From Linnemannia schmuckeri (taxonomy: Eukaryota > Mortierellomycota > Mortierellomycetes > Mortierellales > Mortierellaceae), in assembly GCA_029449235.1 (NCBI GenBank), contig JANATG010000011.1, forward strand, positions 650,001 through 714,000: a stretch of DNA of 64,000 bases, read 5' to 3'. The notes below the pieces were generated by a model, which did not search any database, was not told the origin of the DNA, and saw only the letters and a program-made list of their open reading frames with translations. The first letter of the stretch is position 1, and every line of letters starts with the position of its first letter. The position numbers were made by a program, and so were the translations under genes. This document shows, in pieces, positions 46,099 to 56,387 of the stretch.

Positions 46099-49000
46099 AT
46101 GGTCGCCATCCCCTCCTCCTCCCCGACCCTCCTTTCCTCCATCTCCATCTTCTCGGCCTCCTCTTCTCTGCCTCCTCCTTCTTCCTCTTACTCTCACCAC
46201 TCTCACAACCACCATATTAACTACCACCACCACAACAACCCCAGTCAAGTCGCCCCATCATCCCCTGACTCGTCCTGCTCCAACTCCTGTGCCTCATCCC
46301 CTCGCTTCCCATGCCTCGACCCCAGCTCCGGTCGCACTCTTCCTCTTCGTAATCATATTACCTCCTCTTCCACTCGCCCTATAATCTCCACTTCCTCGTC
46401 TACTACTCCACACAAGATGCAAAGGTCCTCTCCTTCGTCATCCATCCCTTCCCCTCCTGAGCAAAACATCCACTACTACAACTCCTCCATCCTCGTCAAG
46501 GGCTCCCATCCTTCCTCTACCTCCCTCGATCACGTCTTCCCTAACCCACGCACCAAGACCCTCGGCCCCGACGACCGTTCTTCCGACTACTACCATCATC
46601 GTCGCATGAACTCCAACTCCAACAACAACGAAGACGACGACGCGTCATCCGTTGTTGACCATAATAATAACAATAATAAGAATGGCAACCACTCTCGCAT
46701 AAATATCGCCAACTTGCTCTGTACAAGTTCTTCAAACGGACCCACCCGAAACACAACCGCCAGCAACCCACTCCCCCCTCCCCCCCCTCCACATACCACA
46801 AACGTCAACTCGAACGTTCACGGTCATCATCACGACCCAAAGTCTCAATCACTTTCACAACAACAGCAACAACAACTTCAACAGGGGCTACGTGCCATCA
46901 CCGAGGAGGCCGACGATCACGAGGTCTCCCCTCACCACCGTCACCGCCAGCTTCCCCCTTACCCCGACTCGAGGAACAGTAACCATACTAGTAGCCACTA
47001 CAACAGCAACGGTACTAGTAATGGCAATACCAATGGGTCTTATCCATCTTCCTCGACCGGTCCCTCCCGCGAACCGTTGACCCAGCGTATCTTTGCTATC
47101 GATGCCCCTGGTGCAGCCCCTCCCTCTACATCCTACTATAGACCCCCCACCTCTTCTTCCACATCCTCCTCTGCCTCCCATCTTGGGACTCGCCCAGCAT
47201 CATTTTCTGCCGGTTCCACGTCGTCGTCTTCATCGGGACCATTGTATTTGTCTGCCGGCTTATCGTCGTCGTCCTCGTCGTCTTCGGCTGCTGTCTATAC
47301 AGCGGCACCCTCCCGCTCAAAGCTCCCCGGCCCGCAACAGAGGTCCGCCTCCTGGAACACGGACCGGTACCAAGATTATGGCCATGGTCATTCGTCGTCT
47401 ACTTCATATGAGCAGGAGCAACAAAGGCGGACAGATCGCTCAAAGAGCGATTATGCGCTCCATCAACAAAACTATGGTCCATATCTGGACTCATCGCCTC
47501 CCCTGAGCGCAGCGACCCTTGCCCGGTCCAATGGCGCAACCTCCTCTTCCTCTTCTTCATCGTCGTTGACCTCTGCACCCTCTTCGTCCTCTGGTGTCAA
47601 GATGCCCGCCTCAGGGGCTGAACAGCCGGCTTCCTTGTATTATCAACAACCACAGCCACAGCCACAGCAGCAGCAGCAGCAACCGCAACCACAAGCACCA
47701 TCTTCACAACAAACACAGCACCAACAGCAACATTCGCAACAACAGCCTTCGGCCTCCACGCCAGCACTGTCCTCGTCCCCCTCTACTTATCCCTACTCGA
47801 ATGTCTCTTCGAACGGGGGTCATGGCACACCTAACAGTGCCCGCTCCCTATCGACGGCGTCAATGGCTTCTTCGTCCTCCCGGTCCATGCGGGACTATCC
47901 TCATGCACAAAGCTCAGACAGCAGTGCAAACGACCAACTCAGACGGCCTACTCTTCCTCCGCCCGCTGTAAGTTTTTTTTTATATCATTATTTTTTCCTT
48001 ATTCTATTTACCCTTTTTCATTTTTTATCCTTTCTTCTCTCTCTGTGCCTCTCTCTCTGTCTGTCTGCCTTTTTTATGCCTGCGTGTGTCATACGAACTG
48101 ACCATGCTTACCCAATGCTGCTCAATGATCCATGCCGATTGCATAAATATTGTCCTTTGTATTCGTACCGTCTCTTGCGCCGTGAGCGCATATGCGGAAT
48201 TAACACACGCGACTGTATCTTGGACCATCTCCACCTACCCCTTCCCTCTTCACCCACACTTACGCATACCATCTACTTTTATTTGGTTATATTACGTTTT
48301 TTGTTCCGGACATGAAATTCCACACATCTAGGCATTGTTGTCAGGAGCAGATGTAAAGCCTCAGCGGATTTACGGACGGGATTCAACAGTAGATGATCTC
48401 TGGCCACCTCACCCCCGCCCCAACAGAGTTGTCCCTATCGACGCACCCAATGAGAAACGACCCTTCTCGTTCGACGGCTCTGCAATGCTCCCTCCAGTCC
48501 TGCCACCACCCACATCATCAGCCTCATCATCATCCTCGTCTTCAACGCTACTTCCATATTCGTCTGGATACTCAAGCGGATCAATGGAGCAAAAGCAAAG
48601 ACGGATATATGGTATCGACGCTGCGGATGTCCCATCACGGTACGCGGCACCTCCTCTGTCATCTTCATATGGATCGAACGGACATTATTCAAAGCGTCCT
48701 CAGGATTCCTCCGACGGAGCTGAGGGTGGTGAATCTCGCAAGCGCGTGTTTGGACGTGACTCGGCGGATACGTATCAGCAACGGCCTTATGGATCAAACA
48801 CGACAGCTCCCCCTACCTCGTCTGCGCCTTCGTATGGTGGCCCTCAATCCTATGGTTACAGTGCACCACCTCCTCAGCCCTCCGTATCGCAGAACCACCA
48901 CTATTCGTCATCAGACACGGATCGTTCGTCTCGATATGACGAGTACAAGCATCACGGATGGTCTAATGGCCAACCCTCATCATCATCTTCGTCGTCAATG

Positions 49001-50254
49001 GCTCATGGAGGACCTTCTTATGGATCTTCAAATTCGACATCGTCATCTCGGGCCTATCCCCGTGCTCAATCGCCAGACATCAAGCCCCCATCATGGTACC
49101 AGGACTATGCCAATAGCGTTCTTCCCAAACCCCAGACTCAGCCTGCATACCAGCAACAACGCTCGGATTCAGGCTACTATGGTGGCAGCAATCACCACTA
49201 CCAGCAACAACAGCAACACCATCATTCGTCTTCGCATGGCTATGGAAAGTCGTCTTCCTTGGCTGGAATCCACGAGATGGATGAGGACGAAGAGGGCAAC
49301 CACCATCGTTCGTCAAAGACTTCCAAGCGATCCAAGACTGGAATGGGATCGTCACCCTCGGTTCACCCCTTCGACACTGCAGACCTTAACTCGACATCGT
49401 CCACGTCGTCGAAATCCAAGAAGCCTAAGCGGATCAAGAATGCAGCTGGACAGGAAGACATGATTGTGATGGATGACGAGTTTTACGCGGTGAAGGCGAA
49501 GCGCAAGAGAGCGAACGCCAGTCAGCTCTCTGTCCTGAACGCGGCCTTTGAGCGGTCGTATTTCCCTTCGACCGAGGAGCGCCTCCGGTTGTCGAAGCAG
49601 TGCCGGATGTGTCCCCGAACGGTCCAGATCTGGTTCCAGAACAAGCGTCAGAGTGTCAAGGCCCGTTCGGAAGCCATGGAGGCTGCTGTCTCTGGAACTG
49701 CTATCACGGATGAGCTGCTTGAGTCAAGGCTGCAGATGCTGGAGGAGGAAAGCAATGGTGGCGCTGGTGGAAAGGACGGACAGAAGCGATCGACAGGCGA
49801 TATGGGTGAAGAGGATTTTGAAGGCGACGAGGAGAGCGGACCTGGCGAGCACGGTGACCATTCGGCCCATCGTCGTCACCACAACCACCACAGCAACGGT
49901 AGTGGCAGCGGCAGCAACAGCAAGCCGAGACGCTCTTCCGGCAACACTTCTGGCGGTAGTAGCAACGGCAACGGTCACATGACGCCCTCGGATGCAGTGA
50001 TGTCGGCTCTTCATATCCAGTTGGACGGTCGCAGTGTTGATTATTTCTCGCGGAAGCGTCGTGCGACGATTGCCAAGATGGAGCGCAACGAGCAGCAGAA
50101 GAAGGAGAAGGAGGAGCTGCAGCGGAAGCGCGAGCAGGAGCAGCAGTTGATCATTCAGCAGTATCAGAAGCACCAGCAGGAACAGCTTCAACAGCAGCGT
50201 CTTCAGCAACAGCAGCAACAGCAGCAGGAAGGTCAAACTGTTGGGCACAACTGA
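46099..50254 (+). CDS. Homeodomain transcription factor with long low-complexity arms
   Basis: DNA-binding regulator in the nucleus. Two exons, 46099-47967 and 48332-50254, joined in phase 0 across a 364-base intron, give 1263 residues. One typical (non-TALE) homeodomain lies at about 1011-1068: KRKRANASQLSVLNAAFERS, then YFPSTEERLRLSKQCRMCPR, then TVQIWFQNKRQSVK. The recognition helix keeps Trp-Phe-x-Asn (WFQNKR) with Gln at the usual specificity position. Just upstream is a basic patch (SKSKKPKRIKNAAG). The rest is Ser, His, Pro, Gln and Asn runs. A motif of the form 'R-I-[FY]-x-[IR]-D' recurs (QRIFAIDAPG, QRIYGRDST, RRIYGIDAAD, KRVFGRDSAD), spread on both sides of the intron; see findings. 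The C-terminus is a Lys/Glu/Gln coiled coil. The start is the first ATG after a C/T-rich leader. Confidence 0.93.
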
Positions 50255-50579
50255 GCGTTCTTTCGCTCACCCGATTCTTTTTTCGATACTCTTGCTAGAC
50301 TTGCTTGATGCATGCATTCGTTTTTGTCACTACCTTCTCTCAATAGCAACAGCAACGAACCCAATCCAAACCAATCCCCCTTGTATCATATTAAAAGCTT
50401 TTGAACCTTTTGAACCTTTTAATATCTTTGGTAACTCTCTTTTCTGCATGTTCTTTACGTTCTTGTTTTGCATTTGGTCCTGGAGTCGGTAGTGTTTGTC
50501 TAATGTCTAAGGCGTATATATTTGTTTCTATGTAAAAGTACGTTTTCGTATCGCGCGGATAATAAAAATATGAACGATC
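50255..50579. other. Convergent 3' ends of homeobox gene and SUGCT
   Basis: Carries the two 3' untranslated regions; AATAAAAATA at ~50560 could serve polyadenylation on the plus strand. A short CTTTTGAACC-type repeat lies near 50397-50420. No gene seen. Confidence 0.5.
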
Positions 50580-52906
50580 CTACACGACGTGGTTATCCTT
50601 GAGGTCCCGGATGCGCTCATCATCATACCCGAGAACATCCCTCAAAACCTCCTCCGTATGCTGACCCAACAGAGGCGGTGGAATTCTGATACTGGGTTTC
50701 GTCTCCGAGTACTTGACAGCGGGTCCTGTCAGTTTAATCTTTCCGGCTTTGGGATGTTCAATCTCCTGAATCATATCGCGAGCAATGACTTGTGGATGCT
50801 CAAACGTCTGAGCAATATTGTTGATGGGCGCAAAGGGGATACCTTTTCCTTCCAACTGTGATAACCAGTATGCGTTGTCTTGAGTCTGTAACCTCTCCGT
50901 TAGGATGGCGATTAAGGCTTTACGGTTGCGGACTCTATCCTTGTTGGTCCTGAATGCGGGCGATTCGGGGAGTTCAGGGAGTTGGAGGACAGAGCAAAGG
51001 ATCCTGAACTGGCCATCGTTTCCGGCGCCGATCATGATGTGCGAGTCACGGGAGGGAAGGACTTGGTAGGGGACGATGGAAGGATGGGAGGTGCCCATTC
51101 TTTTGGCTTCTTGGCCAGCGATAAGGTAAGAGGAGGCGATGTTGGCGAGGGTGACGATTTGAGCGTCAAGGAGGGAGCAGTCGATGTGTTGGCCCCTTCC
51201 GGTTTTGTGACGTGCGAGCAGAGCGGCCATGATTGCTCCGTGTGCGTATAGGCCTGTTGTCAGGTCTAGATTAGGTCAATGTGTGGGACGGGTCAGCCAC
51301 TGATGTGGGTCAATATGTAACATTATAGAAGCAAGGTCATTCGAATGCAATCCGCGGAAAGGGTGTCGTTACCAGTGACGGCAACACCGACTTTGACGGG
51401 GGTGCCGTTCTCTTCTCCAGTGATGTACATCAATCCAGCCTCGGCCTCGATCATGACATCGTACCCAGGCTTCATCCTGTACGGTCCCGTCTGTCCATAT
51501 CCTATTACATATTCACAAACATAAGGCGCGTCCTGTCAGCTTCGAAGCAGAAATATCTCAAAAGCAATTGAAATAAGAAACCACGAGTAGCGATGAAAGA
51601 AGGCAAAAAAAAAAAAAAAAAAAGACAGTACCAGTAATGGAGGTATAGATAAGACGAGGATTCAACGCCCTCAACTGCTCATACCCAAGTCCCATCTCAT
51701 CCAACTTTCCGGGAACATAATTCTCAACCAGGACATCACACTTCTTGGCCAGGTCATGAATTAGGTCGCGTCCCTGAGGGGTTCGAATGTTGATGGTGAT
51801 GGATTTCTTGTTCCTGTTGACGCCCAAGAAGTATGCGCTTTCCTGTGTGGATGAGGAGGAAGGGTCGACGTTTTTGGCGAAGGGTGGCCCCCATGCTCGG
51901 GTGTCGTCTCCGCCCTTTGGATTTTCGATCTTGATCACCTCCGCCCTAATAAAGTCGTTGAATACGAACGTGATGGATGGAAGGAAGTGTGAACGGGTTT
52001 GTGTATGGTATTCTACCGTGTGATTGTCCTCCCCTGTCGGACTTTTTGGTAAACGTACCCAAGATCTCCAAGTAACTGGGTGCAGTAAGGTCCGGCTAAA
52101 AAGTAGAAGCCCAAGAGAAGTAGAAGATCGATCGGTCAGTCGGGGATAGATTTAAAAATCGTCTTTATCTGTGTGCACTTTGTGGAGAAGACAAAAAATG
52201 TAATGTAGGTCATGCTCCATGCATGTTAAGGCAGTCAACAAGTCGGCAGCACACAAAACGGGCAAAAAAAAGTAAGAGATTCTAACAGGGTTTGTCCTTT
52301 TTTTTTCAAGACCCGATGGGGATGGCTGGTGGGTATCACGACAATGCTCAGATGTGTCTGTCGGCCGGCCTGTGGTCAACTTGAGCCGAAAAGACAAAAA
52401 AAAAAAAAAAGAAAAGCAGGGTAGAGGAAAGAAGTGGTCGCAAAATTTGAAGGACTTTCTGGCTTCTTACCGAGTACACGAGTGAGATCGAGGACACGAA
52501 TCCCATCCAACGGACCCGGCGCTCCTCCTCCTCCTCCTCTTCCTCCTCCTCCTCCTCCTCCTGTAAACGCATCCGCCGTTTTCGTAGCAGAAACAGGCGT
52601 TGAAGAGTGATCATGACGTTCCTGGTGGGTCTTGGACAAAAGTGCCTCCAGTGTCGTATTGCTATCCTGAAGTATCGAACTGGTGTTCACGCCGTCCTTG
52701 GTATCGCGTCGTTGATGGTCCTGCAATGGTCGACTGAACGAGGAGAAAAACGCCTTGTTTGCAGTAGCAGTGATGGCAGCTCGGTGATTCACGACTATGA
52801 TGGAGGAATGTAAGCGGGTCTTGAAGGAGGCGGTGACGAGTGTCCGGAGAAAGGCGGAGGACGATGTCATGCTGTGAGGACGGGTCATTACTACTGCTGC
52901 CTGCAT
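50580..52906 (-). CDS. SUGCT: Succinate-hydroxymethylglutarate CoA-transferase (class III, CaiB/BaiF)
   Basis: Class III CoA-transferase; the animal enzyme moves CoA from succinyl-CoA to glutarate or hydroxymethylglutarate in mitochondria. Five exons: 52906-52471, 52095-52059 (37 nt), 51945-51632, 51501-51373, 51265-50580, giving 533 residues. The frame across the junctions reads VLDLTRVLAGPYCTQLLGDL, then GAEVIKIENPKGGDDTR. It continues as SITGYGQTGPYRMKPGYDV and VGVAVTDLTTGLYAHGAIMA, the classic order for the family. GRGQHIDCSLLDAQ and GIPFAPINN follow; the Asp of the AGYD/PGYD block is the expected catalytic residue. The N-terminal ~145 residues are an extension: a basic, Ser/Thr-rich probable mitochondrial presequence and a Gly/Arg-rich linker. 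Intron 3 holds an A/T homopolymer of 19. Precise acceptor acid is inferred. Confidence 0.93.
51605..51623 (-). repeat. Homopolymer (T on minus strand)19 in SUGCT intron 3
   Basis: Starts eight bases after the donor GTACTGTC on the coding strand. Confidence 0.95.
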
Positions 52907-53174
52907 CTTGTTTTAAGGGCTTGTTGATGCAAGAGGAGGAAGGAGGTTGGTATGAGGAAAAAAAAAAAAAAAAAAAAAAAAAAAAGGAGAGAAAAACAGA
53001 GGAGTGACGAAGGTGCAACGGATGCTGTGTTTTCAGGAACAACTTCTCACGGTTATGTGCGGCAGTGGCGTGACTTGAGGAGCCACTGTCGTCAAAAGAA
53101 AAGGCAGATGCAAATTGAAGATGTGTCGTTAAAGATTATTAAGTGTCTAAGGTAAGTATCTAATTATGTGTTGT
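52907..53174. other. Gap between SUGCT 5' end and F-box/RCC1 3' end
   Basis: Must contain the SUGCT promoter and the end of the upstream minus-strand gene. A 28-A run (T on the coding strand) lies at 52958-52985, about 50 bases upstream of the SUGCT start. Confidence 0.5.
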
Positions 53175-56100
53175 TCACAGCTGCGAGTACTCCAATGCCA
53201 GATCCTCATCCTCATTACTCGTAGGCGAAGGTGCAGGGACATTTGTCGAAGACTCCTCTTGCGGGTGCTGATCCTGAACTGGGCGATATACAGTCAGTGT
53301 GGGATTCAACCGTGTCACAGCCATCATCCTTGCCCGTTCATGCTCTCCAGTGCTGTGATGATACGAATACTCAATGGTACGATGTCCTGCTGTGGCAGTA
53401 GGCGAATCATGATCCTTCTCGGCAAATGAATAGTTTCGTTTTCGGAGTGGCGAGACGCGTGCATGGGCCGAAGATCCTCCACTGTTGCCACTGCCATTGG
53501 CGATAGCAGACCCTTGGCGGTGACTGTGGGGGCTGACCAAAAGTGAGCAGGATGCTGTGCAGTATGGGGATAGCGCCATGTATGGCGTTGAAGAGAACTT
53601 CCATGGAAACGACGATGATGGAGGAGTGGTAGGTTGAGGCGATGCTGAATGAGAATGTGACCCTGCTCCTCCTGTACTTTGTGAATGCCGTTGTGGGTGA
53701 TGAGATCCAGTTTCTGCTGCTCCTTGTCCTTGTCCGGTCTGGTTATTTGATGAATCGAGACCCATACTCCAGTCCTCTCCATCACTGCTGTCAAACCCTT
53801 CACTCGCACTGCCGCTACTGCCACTACCGCTATTGCCACTACCGCCACTACTGCCACTTCCACCACTGTTACTACTACTCGTGTGTTCCAGACTGTAGTA
53901 CCCATCATCCACCCTCTCTTTTCCATACTGCACCGTCATATCCTGCATGTAAGGTAGCTGCTGAGCATTCCCAATACCACTTCCAAAAGTCCGATCCTCA
54001 CTCATATCGATCGCCAAACAAGCGCTCTGCCACCCCGCCATCCCAACCTTGATCACAAACCGGTTCTTCAACGGACCCTCGACAACCGTCGGGATCGCAC
54101 ACCCAGCTCGCAAGTCTCCATGCCCCAAAGCCCCCTCACAGAAGGCACCCCATGTTCGGAGTTGCCCGTCTTCGGTGAGAAGCCCCTGATGATGATCACC
54201 AAACTCGAGTTGACAGGCGTTGGCGAGGAGTCGGTCGAGGACTATGGGGCAGGTATCGGATTGGACGTCGTGTTTCCCGAGGAGGACTTTTCCGGATGAG
54301 TGGTGAAGGGCGAAATTCTGGAAGTTGGCTGAAAGGGTTGTAGGACGAGAGGAGGAAGGTGTGATGAGAGGGGAAGTGGATAGTGTTGGGATGGAGGGCA
54401 AAGAGGATCGCTGTTGTCGATTGCCGTTGGATTTTGCAGTCAAGAATGTATCTGACGATATGGCAGAAGGGTGCCAGCTTTGTCGACGGTGGTGTCGCTG
54501 TCGTCGTTCCCATTGATCCTGCTCCTCATAGGTCTCTGTCACTGTATGGGTGAGTGCCTCAGAAAAGATGGGCAAGTACAGCCCAGCTCCCAGGATCCTG
54601 GCCCTGAACTCCACCACGCGCTCTTGTTTGCACCCTTCTATCTCGGGCTCAATCACGATCCGATCCTCAAACTCCATTTGGTTCTGTAGTTGCCCCGAAG
54701 TGTCTGTATGGTTGCGGTGACCATGGTGACCATGGTGATGAGGGTGATGTCGGTAAGTGTGGTGGTGCAGATGCTGATGGCGATGCTGGCTATGAGAAGC
54801 GCCTCCGGGCGTCGCTAAAGTCGACAAGATGGCATCGGCATGGTCATAATGTGGCGAATCCAATCGCCGAAAGATATATACCTTTTCCAACGAAGTCACC
54901 GCAACAATATAATCCGTCCCAGCAGCGATTCCCACAAACTTGTCGCCATCAATCGCCGAGGCCTCATATCCATCAGGGCCTTGCTCTTTCAGTTGAACAG
55001 AATGCTCAAGGTGGATTCGATGTTGATATCGCCCATCGGCTGTTAGTGGTGGTCGCCAGGCAAAGATTTTACCTGACCGAGTCAAAGCCGCACAGATATC
55101 CCATCCAGCTGCAATCTGCGCAACCGGATCGCAGTTCTTCTCCTCTGCGAGACTTGCTGCTGCTGCTTCTACTGGAGTTCCTGTCGATACTGCTGCTGTT
55201 GATGTTGGTGATGTTAACTGTAGTGGTTGAGGGTGGGGTGCAAGGGTGACTTCGACAGCCTTGTTCTCACGGCACCATTGCCACAACTGTCCAGAGGCAT
55301 CAATCGCCAAGACGACCTGTCGTCCTGCAGCGATCTGAACCACATTCCGTGGACGCTTCAGCATCCTCGGCATTGCGTCCGATCGAATTCCATTCGATTC
55401 CATGATGCCTGCATGTTCACATTGCCGTAAGGCGCAAGAAATAAACAATGCCATCAATTAGTTGATAGCGTCCATAAAAACCAAAAAAAAAAAAAAAAAA
55501 AAAAAAAAAAGCAACGTGCGAACCATGAGATAATATGATGCAACGCTTGAGTAAAGGAAATGGAAGAAAGGAGCGGGTGAGAGAGTTGACTTACGACCCC
55601 AAGCCCAGACATTGCCGTTCTTATCGAGGGCATGGCATCCCCATCCAGTTGGTGCCAGCTCCAAGATCCCGATGCCGTCCAGCTTTCGGATCCGCTTGGG
55701 TACACTCTCATAAACCTTTTTGGGTGTTCGTCCGTATCCCAGTCGACAGTCGCCATTACTCCCTACATCAACATGACAATAATGTTTGGAAAAGGGTGTC
55801 GTGTTTTGGTCAGATCAATCCAGTCCGTCCGTGCAGAATTGTCAAAATAAAAATTTCATGAAGGCAAGTAAGCGTAAAAAAAGGAAAGAAGGGTGTATGT
55901 TACCCCAGGTGTAAACTTCAACACGATCCATAGCCTGATAGATCCGTTTCCAGCTCCCGAGTTGTCGCAACGTCCTGTTGGGTCGATGATGGAAATCGTG
56001 AAAGAATTTGCGTTGCCAGAGGTAGTCTGCCTGACAGAATTGTTGCATTGTTTTGGAGACAAGGGCCAAGCGTGCCAGATCGGAGAGTTGGAGGATGGCG

Positions 56101-56387
56101 AGAATTTGGCCTACAAGGATTTCGAAGGGGAGTTGGAAGATGCCTGTTGGTTTTTGTTGTTGCTTTTGCAGTCGGTGCTGGGACGTTGTAGGCTCGAACC
56201 AGGTTGGTAAGGAGGATGTTGATTCGAGCGAAGGAAGTGAATGGAAAGGGTCAATTGCGTTAAGTGTTGTCGATGACATCGCGCCTGAGCCCTGTGTAGT
56301 TTTATCTGGGTTTTTTGTGTTGGTGTTAGTCGTGTGAGAAGTTCTCCTGCGGAGGGTCATTGCCGTATGGTAGTGTTGGGGCTTCAT
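53175..56387 (-). CDS. F-box protein with RCC1-like repeats (SAF1-type)
   Basis: Probable substrate receptor of an SCF ubiquitin ligase. Three exons: 56387-55904, 55762-55595, 55408-53175, giving 961 residues. The F-box is at ~84-130 (LPFEILVGQILAILQLSDLA, then RLALVSKTMQQFC). RCC1-like repeats follow: VEVYTWGSNGDCRLGYGRTP (the Gly is made at a splice junction), GWGCHALDKNGNVWAWG, VVQIAAGRQVVLAIDASGQL, VAQIAAGWDICAALTRSG, FVGIAAGTDYIVAVTSLEKV and LEFGDHHQGLLTEDGQLRTW. This F-box plus RCC1 layout is that of yeast Saf1, which targets adenine deaminase; the target here is unknown. A His-rich loop and long Ser/Gly/Asn-rich C-terminal arms make it larger than Saf1 (637). Intron 2 (55594-55409) carries a 28-base A/T homopolymer. 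Confidence 0.88.
55483..55510 (-). repeat. Homopolymer (T on minus strand)28 in F-box/RCC1 intron 2
   Basis: Uninterrupted run inside the intron between exons 2 and 3. Confidence 0.95.

Noticed and set aside
46888..50248. Several long frames on both strands within the homeobox gene
   Set aside because: They are shadows of CAG, CAC and TCN repeats in the coding exons.
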